From positions 22,151 to 86,150 of the forward strand of contig MBPM02000170.1 of the NCBI GenBank assembly GCA_001695595.3: a DNA stretch of 64,000 nucleotides, written 5' to 3'. This document shows, in pieces, positions 35,473 through 47,743 of this stretch. The stretch comes from Plasmopara viticola (Eukaryota > Oomycota > Peronosporomycetes > Peronosporales > Peronosporaceae). The position numbers and the translations under genes are program-made. The notes under the pieces were generated by a model. It ran no database searches, was not told the origin of the DNA, and saw nothing but the letters and a program-made list of their open reading frames with translations. Position 1 is the first letter of the stretch; each line of letters begins with the position of its first letter.

Positions 35473-38154
35473 CTACTTTTTTATCTTCGTGAAGGCTCGT
35501 TTTTTGGCCTTTTTCTTCTTTTTCCCTTTTTTACGGGATTGACCAGTCTTCTGTTTCTCTGGGACAAACTTGCGGACAATACCCTCTATCGGTTCATACC
35601 CTGGGTCTTGCATTGCCTCTGGCACTTGAAGCCACGCACTCCACACTTCCAACATTCTTGCTGATGCTCGCTCTTTCAACCTGCCGTATCTCATAGCCAC
35701 GTTTGTCAAAATTATCATTACAAGTACCACAACGCGTCTACCTTATTGAATCTTCCACGCTTGAACCCACAACACGATTGAAAAATGGATCTTTTGCAGG
35801 AAACTCTTGGCTCGACTTGACCATTTGTGCGTACGCAAGTCCCAAATTTTTCAAAGTCGACGCCGCATTCCAGAATGCGTGTGGCTCCAACTGGTACGAC
35901 CGTTCCATAGGCTTAGCTGCCTCACTCAACAGTGTTAAGTTTTCAGGATCCTCTGCGATGGTCCTTTCTAGCAAGTACGTAGCCCAGCTCAGTTCTTTCA
36001 TTCCGTGATCTCGCGCCTATCGTGTAAAGAATGCAATGTTAGCTGTATCTCATGCGAATTCCAAAGTTACACTTACAATTGTCCACTCCCACGTTTTGTC
36101 ATCGTAAAGCTCTTTAGGAGGAAGTGTTGATAGCCGGTCGCGAATCATCGTCTTGACTTTAACTTGCGACGAGTACCAACTCTTGAGCGATGGAGATGGA
36201 CTCAATTGGCTTCGAAACTCGTCGAGTAGCCCATAGGGTACAAGAGTGTACTTTTCATTCACATCTTGATCATTGTAACTCAATTTACCACCCAGGAAGA
36301 TGCGTGGCTGCTTTCGTGAAGCCTTTGATGCAGTCGGACCAATGTTAGCGTCTAAAAATTGCGTCATGCTAAAGCCTTCCCCCTAAATGATCACAGAGGC
36401 ATCAATATGGTGGACGTTTCACAACATGTAAGCAAACTTTACCATCGAGCCGTAAGGCACGAGTCTGGATCCAGGAAATTGAAGCTTTGCATACTGATCG
36501 TGCTTTCCAGCGAACCACGTGTATGTCATCATCGAGAGGTTTAAAATCATCACATCCGGGCGTCGAAACTCACAGCGCTGCACATATCGCAGTGACGTCC
36601 ACTGGAGATCAAAATTCACCAGCAGCACAGCGTTGAGTGGCAGTGGGTCCAGTAGGGCCTGGGCGTAGTTTCGAATGTAAAAGGCTTGACTCTGGTCGCA
36701 CAGCTTGTACCAACGACAAATTTGGGCACTGATCAACGCCAGACAAGAAAGGTCAAGAAGCACAACAATGATAGTCCTGAGTGCTCGAAAGTGCCTGTCA
36801 CCAACACGTTTGACTAAATCCACAATGTACCCCAGGCCAAGTCCAAACCAGATAAACAGTATCACGTTGGGTTGTTGCCAAAAGCGCATTTGGACGCCGT
36901 ATAGAAGACCTTCGTTGAGTGGCAGATTGGCGAGTGAATGGAAAATAATCATGTAAAAGGTGTACACAGCCATCACAAACCATCCCAGTTGATGATTGAA
37001 TCTATCAGACTTGAGAGTCTGAAGCATTCCGAGTGCAACGACGGGAAATGCAAGTTGAAAAGGAATCTCTCGAGTTGCTACGTCAACTCCATACAGGTAC
37101 AGCCGTGTCCAAACGTCTTCATTGCGTTCGTTACTTGCGTATAACCGAAAGGTACCATAGTCTGCTCGACGAACGTGGTGAAGGAAGCCACTGAACGTTG
37201 ACACATCTCCCCATGATCCTGGCTGCGGATGCCATAGAGCGACGAGTGGCATGTAAAGGTACGGCGTCAAGCCAAGCATCAATGCGCCCGCCAATTGTGC
37301 AAACTCTTTCCACCACAATGTTTGTCGTCTGGACCATAGCACCCACCCAATAATTGGCACCTCAAAAAGCACCATCGTGTGCTGATTGCACATTGCGAGA
37401 CCACAAAGAAACGCCCCGATCAGCGCCAAGTTGAAATCTAAACGACGCGCGTATTGGAGCAATAAATAGATCAACACGGCTGCAAAGGCATTGTTCAATG
37501 CAAAAACTTCAGCCCCCACTGCATACGTCCATATAAGCGGGGAAAATCCAAATAAAGCCTAAAATACCAAATCAAGAGTTTGAAGACACATTAGCGAGTT
37601 AGAAAAGCAACCTGATTTTGGCAAACGTTGTACGTACAGCAGCAGTGGCAGCAGCAACACGTCGCCCGTTCCACTTTGTAGGTGCCATCCAGTGCAACAA
37701 GCTGAGATAAATAAATGTCACTGCTGTTGTGCCGCAAACTGTATGAGAAGTAGAAACGAAATCATGAAAGTTAAGAATTGCTGTTTTCGTCAAAAGTTTC
37801 GCAAACAAACGCACCAGCTGAGAAAAAGTTGGCCCGCCAAGCTGGTGTATCGCCAAATGGCAAGTAGTGGGTAAATAGGTGGACGACGATATTGTAAAGA
37901 GGGTACCCAGGAGGATGCGAGATACCCAAATGACAGGATTCGGCCACAAGCTCCCCGCTGTCTCCCCCAGCAATAGTCGGGTACAGCGTCATGGTGTAGC
38001 CAAGCAGAGTCCCCGACGCAAGCAACGTCATTAGCGCTATATCGCCAATCGACAATGTATACGAAATTGAGGGGGTAGAGCTGCTAACGAGTTCATGGCA
38101 ATCGGTGGAAATGGCATGGATGGCGGCGGCACGGTGCTCTTTGCGACGTTTCAT
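35473..38154 (-). CDS. TMEM260: TMEM260/DUF2723 family membrane protein, six exons
   Basis: The family holds multi-pass ER glycosyltransferases; mammalian TMEM260 O-mannosylates IPT domains of cell-surface receptors. My exon model, in transcript order, is 38154-37815, 37738-37638, 37558-36423, 36368-36077, 36016-35742 and 35689-35473. Introns are GT-AG of 76, 79, 54, 60 and 52 nt, and the phases give 786 residues (human about 707). Landmarks are GGDSGEL at residues 63-69, HPPGYPL at 80-86, SAEVF-like AVGAEVFALNNAF, and CGLAMCNQHT. WGD in the tower-like region, ERF/VQMRFWQQPN and SLRYVQRCE further on also match animal TMEM260. Many hydrophobic helices precede a soluble TPR-like C-terminal part. 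The last about 30 residues are extremely Lys-rich, possibly an ER-retrieval-like tail. The splice choice for intron 2 (donor GTACGT at 37637) was made because the alternative nearby donor breaks the frame. No lesion is seen. Confidence 0.94.
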
Positions 38155-39090
38155 GCTTGTCAGTAATGGAAGATACGCGCGTAATATATCCAGCTTGCTT
38201 TATTTCTAGTAAATTATACAGTGGTCTTATATTTCTTTAGGGGGGGGCACAAAAACTACAGCATTGATGCTCTCTACCTATGCTTTCGCCTTCTCTTGTC
38301 TCGGTTTATAAAGTGTATCTTGCGTATTTTATTTTTGCTTTCTGCTTTGGTTACACCTGGTAGATATTGTGGAACAGCAATATTTAGAAAGCGATGTCGA
38401 CTTTGTACTCTACAAGCAATTTCTTTTGATTGGTTGCGCACGCAAATATTCATTCGACTACACAAAAAGCAACGACAATGCGCAGAATTTGTGTGCACGA
38501 TGGGCTGGAAGAAGGTCCTACAAGCCGCATTTCGAGCGGAAACCTTTATGTATCAACAAATTTGGCGTCATGCTTTACGTGCTCTAAAGCGGTTCTTGTC
38601 TCGCGCCTTTTAAAGGTAACTTGCATTTAATACTTGATTAAGCTTGAGACTTCGCTAATGGTAAATGAAGCCGAAATGTCTTCTATCTGCATGTGAAAAT
38701 TATTTGTCTTCTAGACTGCTCATGACCTATACATGAAAGGAAGCGAATAGCAAATGCTGAGCATGAAATTTTATGCGTGAGTAAAACTAAAAACTAAGTA
38801 TCGTTCACGCAGACTTCAATTCCGACCCGTGACACAGGCGCATCGTGCACACATGTCGCATTGTGATAAATATGCAAGCTTGGTACCAACTTCAAGAGCA
38901 ATGCAATATAAACGTCAAAACTATTATCACGCTCGATACACAACTTGCTCTACCGTGAATAAACAGCAAATCTGCGTGTCTCTATCTCGCTGTACGAAGC
39001 ATTCGATAATGTCGGTAATTAAGCAAGTTATCAGTATATGCCAAGAACAAAGGTTGTAAATTACGATAAATTGATCTTACTCGTCCATGA
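38155..39090. other. Upstream region of TMEM260, no other gene supported
   Basis: This interval contains the 5' region of the TMEM260 gene. Frames at 38221-38613 (plus) and 38274-38498 (minus) overlap and have no recognised motif. Confidence 0.5.
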
Positions 39091-39099
39091 TTTAAACAG

Positions 39100-39361
39100 T
39101 AGGTGCCAAACATGAGGCGTGTAATGAATTTCTCAAGTTTGCATTGACGTTTGCCCCTGTGGCTCCATCGCACCCCCTTCTTGCGTGATGCGTTCGGACA
39201 TCCCTTGACAGCGAATTACCTCCACCGTGACGGATACAGAGACCACGACTGACGGCATGTTTAATGCAATTCAATGTCGAGCATCGTAAGCCACCCCCTT
39301 GAGCAATGCAAACGCCTCTAGCTTTAGCGCGTTTGTTGCAATCAATCATACCACAAAGCTT
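39100..39361 (-). pseudogene. Fragment of a Cys-x(n)-HGGG repeat protein
   Basis: On the minus strand the frame reads repeats of the form C-x4-C ... C-x2-HGGG/QGGG: CGMIDCNKRAKARGVC followed by QGGGLRC, then CIKHAVSRGLCIRHGGG. This is the repeat unit of a large Cys/His-rich family in oomycetes often annotated as WRKY19-like zinc-finger proteins. Only two units remain before the pattern is lost; the last part (to about 39100) no longer fits. Such proteins normally have many units, so this is a fragment. It may bind zinc and nucleic acid, but the function of the family is not well established. Confidence 0.55.
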
Positions 39362-39509
39362 TGCGCTATGAAATTGCTTCAGCGTGTCGGATTTTGCAGG
39401 GCTAAGCTTTCGTAGATTCTTCTGTGTTCATTCAGTTCGATAGCAGCGGCGTCAGCCAATAAATTGTTTGGTTTTAGTTCAGGTTAACTTGGTGACATTG
39501 TCGCTTTAA

Positions 39510-40050
39510 GGAACAGCCCTGTGGTCTATCTACCCTAGTTCAACTCTGCGCTTCCAAGCGGAGAGTGTAGAGCTTTCCTTTGTAATGGCATAAAGCTGCC
39601 ACTTGTTGGTAACACTGATACGTGATATCAGAATGCCACACTTACCAGGAACTTGTAAAGGTAGAGTATCTGTTGGATTCTAAAATATTTAAGGCTTTAA
39701 CAATTAAAATCTCGCTAGATTGACACAGTCGCCGATTTGCACCTTTGAAGTTTAATTACACGCTGACTACTCGTAAGTATCAAGCAAAGTCTGCTCAAAC
39801 GTGTTGCCGGCACGAATGTGTCAAAGCGATGCTGCCGTAAAATTATCTAACGTTGAGAAGGGACCATCTGTTGTGACGCAGGACATGTTGAACAATAGTG
39901 CTGATATGATGAGCTGTCATAATTTAACATCGAGAATGAGGCTACTGTGAAAGTACATAGGAAATTTACAATAAAATTACTGAGAACATGTACTTGATAA
40001 CAAGGGGTCATAGGTCAAAGGGCATGTACCGCCCGTACGCTGTGCTTGTA
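39510..40050 (+). repeat. Repeat Z, partial copy 2
   Basis: This is collinear with about 29315-30000, sharing for example ATGGCATAAAGCTGCC and the block around TGTTGAACAATAGTGCTG. It lacks the fold-back block present in the copy at 29.4 kb. It is decayed with no open frame. Confidence 0.8.
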
Positions 40051-43000
40051 ATTTTGACACGGCAAGCTCAGTGAGACAAATTGACGGCAAAAGATAGAGC
40101 ACAGTTTAATGTACTTTGTCTACCAAGTTGAAGCAGAAACAAAATATAATAAAAAAGAGGTGTGTCTGTAAAGCAGTTTTTTTTCGGTAAGTCTTTCAGG
40201 TCGTAAAAATTACTGACCCTGTCACTGCGGTGGTGGTTTATGCTGGTAAAAGTCGAAAGTGTTCACCTGTTTTTTGCCGAACGTGCAAAATAGAGTTTAA
40301 AGTTGTCGAAAATGTACCCCTGACGGTTGTTACATTGCATGTACAGTTCTTGAATAAAGAGGCTTTATTCTGAGGTATTCGAAGTCTGAATTTTGACAAT
40401 AATCACTTGATCACAATTACTATGAACAAACTGTGGTGGTAATAACAGCAGGAGTACTCGAGGTAATCCTTAAACAAAGATCAAGCTTTCGTCATAGAAC
40501 TCGAATTTGATACCATTTCTCTAAAACGATGTATTCGACTTCGCGAAAAGCTTACTAACAGAGATAGGGATACGATGCTTTCCCTTACAATATGTCGCAG
40601 CAAACAAATAAGATGATATTTAAATTCCTTTTCATGTATAATTAAGTATTGTTTGGTACTTAAAACCTACCATTTGATAGGATGACTTCGAAAACACGTC
40701 TATTGTAAATGATGTCTGACTGGACGGAGGTACGGGTCACTGTATACCATCGGACTTTCTGAAACGAGATCAACGCATCCAACCGGCGCTTTAAAGGTTA
40801 TCACGATTTTAAGGACCCCATATGTCTTCAAGAACTATTCAGGTTTCTACCCCATGGTCAGCCTGGTTGATAAAGTGAGAAGGATGGTCAAAGGGCGAAT
40901 GATGGTGCCCATAGCTACAGCAATATCGACCATAAATCTGAGAGACTGAACATTTAAAAGAGTGTACGAATAATGGGCGGATGAGCCGAAAAATCGCCAT
41001 TTGAAAAGCAACTTCCTGACGCAGTCCGGTCGATTCGCGCTTTTCAATTGGATTGTGAAGCTCAGTAGTCGCATACCAAAGTAGACCCGTCTCTTCCTCA
41101 AGGACTTAACGAGTTCGAATTTTTTTTACAAAAGCTGTAGCTTGACCATATGGGCCGACCCCAAGAGCTAAAAGAAGCGTTTAAACTCATTCGCGGGATG
41201 CCAAAATTTTGATGCCTGTTAAGGACAGGGATTTTATAGACGAGTGCTTCGGGAACATCTGCACAGTGTTCTAACGCTGACGATGGGATGTGCAACTTTT
41301 ATGTCACCGCGATCATATGTAAGTCGCCACCTCACCAGACGTCTACTCACACTAATTTTTTTCGAAGGCTCCTGATTAGTATATCTTAGTCAATGCAAGT
41401 CGATCAATACGCTCATCTTCTTCGTGCGCTATGTGGACTCGCAGAAAAACTCTCTTATGTGACGTCAAAATACGAAACTTATCCTATAAACGTCAATGCT
41501 CCGATGCTACATGCCGATAGCTGTGCATGGGCTCTTACCACTGCTTTAAGGCTCTCGTAAAGAAATCTACTCGGTGGCATAAGAAGCTGAATCGGGAGCT
41601 GTGTGAAAGCGCGTCATGAAGCACATTGAGCTTGTATTTAAGGTAACGGTTGTAATTCGCACAAATTGGCAATCATCTTGCCATTTTTTACAGGAAACAT
41701 AGCGGACGTATTGTCGTCTGCATCGATGCGTGGTCATGTTCAACCACAAAAGGCTTAGGGCCTGGACGATTTCCGCGGAACTTCACCAGTGCATGTCTGA
41801 GATTAGGTGATTTCTTTTAATGAGAAAAAGGTTTCATTTGTCTGGAATAAACAAAATGACTTTGAGTCGCAGTTACGCAAAGCCGATGGCATAGTATGAG
41901 CGTTGCAAATGACGCTGAACGGCTATGTCTTGACCATCAAAGCTAGATCAGGTGCCGGTTGAAGGCTTTCCCTGACGCTATAAAAATTATCCTGGCTTTG
42001 GCTCTCACACCACCACGCAGTGTCTAATTTTATAAATCGGACAGACAATTTGTAGGGTTAGATTTGTCAGGTACTTATGCTCAAGTTCGTTTCTAAAACG
42101 TGTCGTAGGCCGCGCAAAGACGGCGTTCACGTTTTTTATTTGGGCGAGCTTTATGGTCTTTTTAAAAAGGCTGAAGATTTTTGAATGATTTCTGCTTCGA
42201 CGGTTCATTTGTTTGCACTGGTCTAAACGTTCTTGGCTCTCACGACCTTAGAATTGTCCCAGAGACTAAATAGGGCCTTTGGAATTCTCAAATCTTCTTA
42301 AAAGCAGTAATGAATGAACAATTTGTTCGAGTATGTCTGGGCGAAAGCCTGAAATGGCAAAAGCAATTGCGTAGCCAAACACTTTAACGTCTCCGGCGCG
42401 TTTGGTACCTCCCTAAAATTTCACTAGGTGAATAAGGTATCCCCACGACGAATTGTTAAACGCTATCCACCAAACCCAGAGCACTATACAGCGTGCACTT
42501 ATGCTCGATGCTGCGCTAAGCATCCTTTCTTTATATAGGCGTTCCAATAGACACCGTTGCAAGGCTCAACCTACTCTTGGCATGAGCTAGTCAACACTTC
42601 CATTAATTTTTTTTAAAAAGTGTTGGTGATGACTGCAAAAAAAAGCATTTGCGGCTCTTCACCTGTAAAAGTATACATTGCTCTCATTTTAGTGGCCATT
42701 TCGTGGTGACACATATTTTTGTGCCTAGCACGAGGTTCATCTCGTGTGTTACTCCCCTAATTCTTCAGAATTTTAATATAAAGATTTCTGGACATTGAGT
42801 TTAATAAAAGGAGACAACGAATTCTGGGGAGCTCACAAAATTTTTGAGTCCTGGCGCAACGTACTCTATTTGCTGAGATAATTTAATTCTTTTTGAGGGT
42901 CTTACAATCAGAAACAACACTTATGATTTATTGATTGTGTCAAGAGCTCAGTAGCTTTGACGTGTTCAAAGTTTGGCAACTCTGACACCTCTAGCAATGC

Positions 43001-43590
43001 CTCTCATCGGAGCGCACCTACCGTGACACGGCGACTGGTCAAACTGTCAACTATCTCTGTGAATAGTATTCATCTTTGTCCGCACAGTCGTTACAATACT
43101 TAGTTGTCGATCAAATGTCGCCTCCTTACTCTTCTTGCGGTACTATGTTATTCCCTCTTGGTGGCACAATAATGAAATTGTGCTAACTGATGTGTCCAGA
43201 GAATCCATAATACTCGCAAGCGCTTCTTTGTCACCCCCAGTTGGTGGTGCTACGTCACCAATCTGCGAAGCTGCATTGCCACCCCTTTTGAAGCTGTAGT
43301 ACCCAATACGTCTTGTGGACACATTTTTCAGCAATTTGAAGCTTGATGCGATAAGCTTTAATAGAAGCAATCGTTGGTGCCTTCGGCCGCCGACGTTGCA
43401 AGTAAAGCTTGTCCATGCTGATGAAAATTGAAAAGGCCGTCGTCACATCTAAACTTTGTAAATTTAGTGCCTGCACATTTGCTTATATTTATCTCGAGTG
43501 TGCAATTAATCCGACTTCTTTTCTACGAATCCATTCTCACAGCACATTTAAGAACATGACTCACCAACGTCCTATTGCGTGGGAACTGGC
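40051..43590. other. Degenerate intergenic DNA, no supported gene
   Basis: Only short frames occur on both strands (for example 40847-41101 minus and 43143-43476 minus), overlapping and unrecognised. No RNA gene or repeat termini were seen. Confidence 0.5.
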
Positions 43591-43596
43591 AGGTGG

Positions 43597-44330
43597 GGTC
43601 TATAATTTTGTCACACCAATTGATTTAGAGATCAAGCTTTTATTCTCATGGCAAGCCCAGAATCAAGCCATACTTACCCATGTTAAATAACAAGAAACTG
43701 CTCTAGCTGTCAAGGCTCTTGCATTTTATAATCAAATTTCTATCGACCAAGAGGTCGTCAAGGACCGTTCCATTGACCAGTCGAGCTATGGTTGGCGTAT
43801 GACCGCTATTACGAAAAATCTGTCGTGCCGAAGATACTCAGAACTCGCATTTGTTTTCTGTAACACAGTATACTCACTAGAAAACACATCACTCTTCCGC
43901 TACTACCTTCTCGTTTGTGAGCTGTAAAATTAAGCTCCCATGGCATGGGTTTTCCACACACTAACACAAGGACTGTTTTTTTTTCTAGTACGGCGCCCGC
44001 CTCTAATTGTGACCAGCGTTTTCCTGGCTTCGAGGGTGCGGCTTCTACCAGCAACCCTTTGAATTTCTTCAGCGCGATAAACTTTCTTGTCATATGCCCA
44101 ATCAGAAAGCACAAAGTCCCTGTATTGCTTGCCGCAGCTAAAACTACAAATGTTGATTCGCTTACCAACTTTAAGTCTATTTGTACTGGACTCAAATCAG
44201 CTGAGCCCACAGAACGACTATTCTTGGTCCGGTATGTCAAAGGGCTGTCCATCGATGGTATTTTCGAGAGTCAATCTGTCTGTGACTCATACTAGCATAA
44301 ATAAATGAAATCTGACACAGCGGAGTAGGG
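43597..44330 (+). repeat. Repeat Z, partial copy 3
   Basis: This is collinear with about 30059-30620: shared GTCTATAA...CACACCAAT, GCTCTTGCATTTTATAATC and the ATGGCATGGGTTTTCCACAC block. The minus strand keeps a 147-codon frame (43809-44252) that aligns with the 30304-30615 frame over about 90 residues. The product is unrecognised. It abuts repeat X on its right. Confidence 0.8.
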
Positions 44331-45706
44331 ACCCAAAACGCTCAAGTAAGGTAGATAGGCAAAAAGTCATGTCGAAATGGAGCTATCCGGTCCAAAAATA
44401 CTGCAGAGTAATAGCACACGCGGTGCTAGTTGTCTTTCAAAAGAATACAATACATCGTGCCCGACATCTGCTTCAGAGATCCTGAAGTAGAATTCAGAGA
44501 TCCTGAATTGTCATTCTCTATCGTAATATTCTCGGGCGTCCCACCCTCAATTTCAACATTCAGAATTCCAATTTCGAAATTCCCGACAATGCTGTACACT
44601 TTCGGCAGTCCTCCTGCATTGGCGAGTGTTTTGCTTCCCCTTGAGCTTGAGGAGGACCCTGCTGAAATTTATCAGGCTTCGCCTTCTCTGTCGCCGCGCA
44701 TAAGTACGAGCCCAAAGGCTACGTCTTCGTAAAAACGTTTTTGAAAGTTGTAACCACGGCTAGAAGTTGAAAGCCTCCATCGAACAATACACAAACAGTC
44801 ACTTGCAAGCACGGGTACGATGGTGTGCAGTCGCTTTGCTTACTTGCCAGTAATCGTATCTTCAAAAATTTTGACTGAGAGAGGAAAGTAACTATGCAGT
44901 GCAGCAGGCCTCTTGTCAGGAATAGGTATTAACGTCGGTCGACTTCTTGTCGCTGGCATGCCGGCAAGAAGACGCACGAGAAATCTGTGAACCTGGTAGT
45001 CTTTGTCACATTCCCGTTCTTATCAAAAATCTTATTCAACTTGTCCCATGACCTTTTCGCGGATGCGGTGTCTCCACTCTCTTGCTCTCTGAAACTCTTC
45101 GTCAATCACCATCGGCACTTAAATTCGTCTCGACTGTGGGGTGGGCATAGATTTTCTTCCAGCATGGTTCCCAGCGAAACTGCTGCCCGAGATTTTTAGT
45201 CCTATTTCATCAGCGCTTGAAATAGAGTCGTCTTTTCGATCTTCTTCAGCTTCTTGATATCTTTCGAGCGCCTCGTACCGCCTCGTACCGCCCTCCGTCT
45301 CAGCCAAAAAGAGTTGCAGCTCTCGAATTCTACGACCCACTCTATTTTCTTTCTCCTTGATTGCATAGTCGATCTCAACACCGTCGCCTTCCGTCAGACT
45401 GACATTCGCATAATCTAAAAAGAGGTTCACTATCTTTTCTCGACGAGGCAAATCCTAGAATGGATGCTTAAGCGGACATGAAAGCGTATAAGAGACTTCA
45501 GTCAATGGTGAGACACCACACGGCAAAGTAGTTTTTTTTTTCCTCCCATTGAGCAGCTCTAAAACAGCCTTGAGATTTAAAGGTGTCATTTGATCGCGTC
45601 TAGCTACCTCGAGAGAACGTGTCAAGATCGGCAATGTTAAAAAAAAAGGAAAGCTAATTTGCTGACGCAATGAAGCACTACGCTGACAAATGCACGCATG
45701 GTACAA
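44330..45706 (-). pseudogene. Repeat X, copy 1: remnant of an unidentified duplicated gene
   Basis: Read on the minus strand, the interval gives a chain of protein-like pieces. These are 45706-45455 (LNLKAVLELLNGRKKK), 45451-45119 (a Glu/Arg/Lys-rich coiled-coil-like 110 aa with RRIRELQLFLAE), and a block near 45060-45000 (WDKLNKIFDKNGNVTKT). MPATRSRPTLIPIPDKR near 44960 and FDGGFQLL near 44780 complete the chain. A second copy of the lower half flanks Copia element 2 (61169-61800), and a third copy of the upper half lies in plus orientation at 55986-56450. Frames change between pieces, so it is not intact. I do not recognise the family; a transposon-encoded DNA-binding protein is one possibility. 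Confidence 0.5.
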
Positions 45707-45879
45707 TTCAAGCTCTCATCCGCCAAATCCTTACTTACATAACAATCTAGCAGTCAGACCATTAGGTACGTCAAGGATGTTGAGACTCAGCGCCAAGCGC
45801 TGATGGTAGTTGGGGTTAAATACTACGTATGTATTTATTCAAACATTACTCTTTTGCTAAAATTCTGACAGCGAGCCTT

Positions 45880-46250
45880 GACTATCTGATCGAAAAGCCA
45901 TTTTTAGCTCATTTCTGATCTTTTGATCATTTGGTCTTTTGCTTATTCGGTCCTTTGGATTTTTGGTCTTAAGTCGTTTTAATATTTTGGTTTTGGTACA
46001 CAATTTCGATTTTTTATTTTGACGCTAAGGTTGAAGATTCGTAAAGAAGTATTTGACGCATTGTATTTGTTGAGTTGATAGAGTAGACCCTGTGTATAGC
46101 TCTACTCACAAGACAATCTTCAAATGTACACGTATTTGTCTGCCCTACTTTTAGCCTAGTAAAAAATGGTAAGTATTTCGGGGTAAAGAAGGAGAGAGGA
46201 GACTGGTTTTAATTCGGTAGAATATAATTTCATAAATTGCAATTAAAATT
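45880..46250. repeat. Inverted repeat arm A (left)
   Basis: This matches 55612-55985 in reverse orientation over about 350 bp, diverged. It includes a stretch of degenerate tandem TTTTGGTC/TTTTGATC units (about 45895-46000). A partial inverted copy also occurs at 46740-46790, so arm A and its partner bracket the small ORF at 46360. Confidence 0.85.
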
Positions 46251-46359
46251 TCAATGTTCCCTTCAATTTACCCGCGATCGCACCCGCTCCATCAGTTTTG
46301 AAAAGCAAAAGATCAAAAGACTATATAAGTAAATGATTCATATTGTTTTTTCCAGATCT

Positions 46360-46596
46360 ATGACTTGCCGTTTGCGCAACACCATTTTTTTATTTGCACT
46401 TTTACTTTTTTTAATGTACTTTACGAACAATTTTACGGTAGCGTCTACGCGGGTTGAAAAGTCTAAAAAAATTCTCACCATACACCGTGTTTCTTCGACA
46501 GCTCCGTTTAATGAATCATCACTTTCTGGAGATTACAAATACAAAGATTCTTGCTTTCGTCGCTACATAGTTTTTTTAATTTTGAAAATAAACTAG
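46360..46596 (+). CDS. Small secreted-looking ORF between inverted arms, 78 aa
   Basis: The frame from the ATG at 46360 starts with a basic MTCRLR, then a strongly hydrophobic stretch (residues about 7-21), then TNNFTVAS, the layout of a cleaved signal peptide. The remaining about 50 residues are hydrophilic with one late hydrophobic patch. There is no RXLR, LxLFLAK or dEER motif. An in-frame ATG at 46333 would put a hydrophilic leader first, and the bases before 46360 (TTTTTTCCAG) could be an intron acceptor. A homologous but broken copy lies at 49974-50225. It may be an effector-like gene carried in a mobile segment, or chance. Confidence that it is expressed is low. Confidence 0.4.
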   Translation: MTCRLRNTIFLFALLLFLMYFTNNFTVASTRVEKSKKILTIHRVSSTAPFNESSLSGDYKYKDSCFRRYIVFLILKIN

Positions 46597-46699
46597 GCAA
46601 AACGGTAAGTATTGTTCGCAAACTGAATTTTAGAAAGTAAGCTTCGTAGGACAGCAGGTGTAGACTAATCCAACTATTGCCGCTTCGATTTTTTATTAC

Positions 46700-46795
46700 T
46701 GCAGGTCAAAAAGCGCTTAATTAAGAGACACTGAATATTAGTTACAATTTAAAAGCTGATTTTTCAGAAATAAAACCAGTCTACTCTATCATCAT
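46700..46795. repeat. Partial inverted arm A' (uninterrupted reference site)
   Basis: 46700-46795 continues the ORF segment into a truncated inverted copy of arm A (AGAAATAAAACCAGTCT on the plus strand here, its complement near 46210). The same junction at the other locus (50225/55605) is interrupted by the Mutator-like element, so this interval serves as a paralogous unoccupied site. Confidence 0.75.
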
Positions 46796-46919
46796 TATTA
46801 ATATTAAATTATAATTTCTGAGAACAGATTTACGGATAGGATTTTTGACCTCTGGGGTAATATTTAAAATCTTACTATAAATCAATTTCGATAGTACGTA
46901 TTTTTGATAAAATTTGTTG

Positions 46920-47600
46920 CTATCGGGCTTTCAGATACGTTAAGTATTCGCCCCTTCCAAGATTTTGAACGTACATTGTATATGATAATCACGGGGCACA
47001 TTGCTAGAGTCGGACAATTCATGTTTCGAGAAAGCAAGTTTTTTTGGCTTCGAGATGGCAACTTGTTGCAGCATTAGCAAGTGACGGCAGTCGATGGACG
47101 GGTGACAAAGCAAAAATGAGGTGGGAACATAGTACTTAAAACGAATGGTGCAATGTACACATTGACGTTGTTTGTATCGCGGATAGAGAGACGATTGGTC
47201 TTTATTTTTGCAGAGACCAATGAAAATTGTATCAACGTTTTCAGCCAGGCTCAATGGATGGGCAGTCGATCGCGTCACACGTGCCACCGCTGCTGGGAAT
47301 GCTGCTACGCAACTTGGAGGACAAATGGTCGTGCCAATTGATGTAGGATGGAAGTGCCGTGATAATTGACAAAGAAGAGTTGACAATTGCCACGTATTAA
47401 GGTGGATGCTCATGGCTTTTCGGCTTGATTATAATGGATATTAAGTGTGGTTGTAACGCCGGGAAAAAAAGGCAACCAGACAAAAATTACAGAGGTTGAC
47501 TGTCAGATTTCCGTGGAGAAGGTAAAGATATATGACATATTTGTGAGGTTTCTCCTTAGTGATGTTTTCGAAGAAATGTGGGTATAAATTTGCATTGCAT
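46920..47600 (+). pseudogene. Degenerate inverted copy of the gene at 48155-48776
   Basis: On the plus strand, 47147-47341 reads RRLVFIFAETNENC...VFSQAQWMGSRSRHTC, aligning with exon 2 of the minus-strand gene at 48155-48373. Nucleotide similarity extends from about 47120 to 47560. A one-base slip after the Cys cluster puts the rest in another frame, and no first exon is recognisable upstream. The two copies form an inverted repeat about 0.6 kb apart. Confidence 0.65.
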
Positions 47601-47743
47601 GCCAATATCCGATCTGCAATAAACACGAAGTTTGGTTTAGTGCAAGTTTGCTAATAATTCACCTCTCCTGTTAGACTGACCGGTAAAATGGAAGAAGCTC
47701 AAAGTCAAAGTATGTAGAAAGACAAGACTTGAGTGGAACCTAT

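Noticed and set aside
46360..46596. RXLR or Crinkler-header effector call
   Set aside because: The signal-like start is present, but there is no RXLR, dEER or LxLFLAK motif in the 78 residues.
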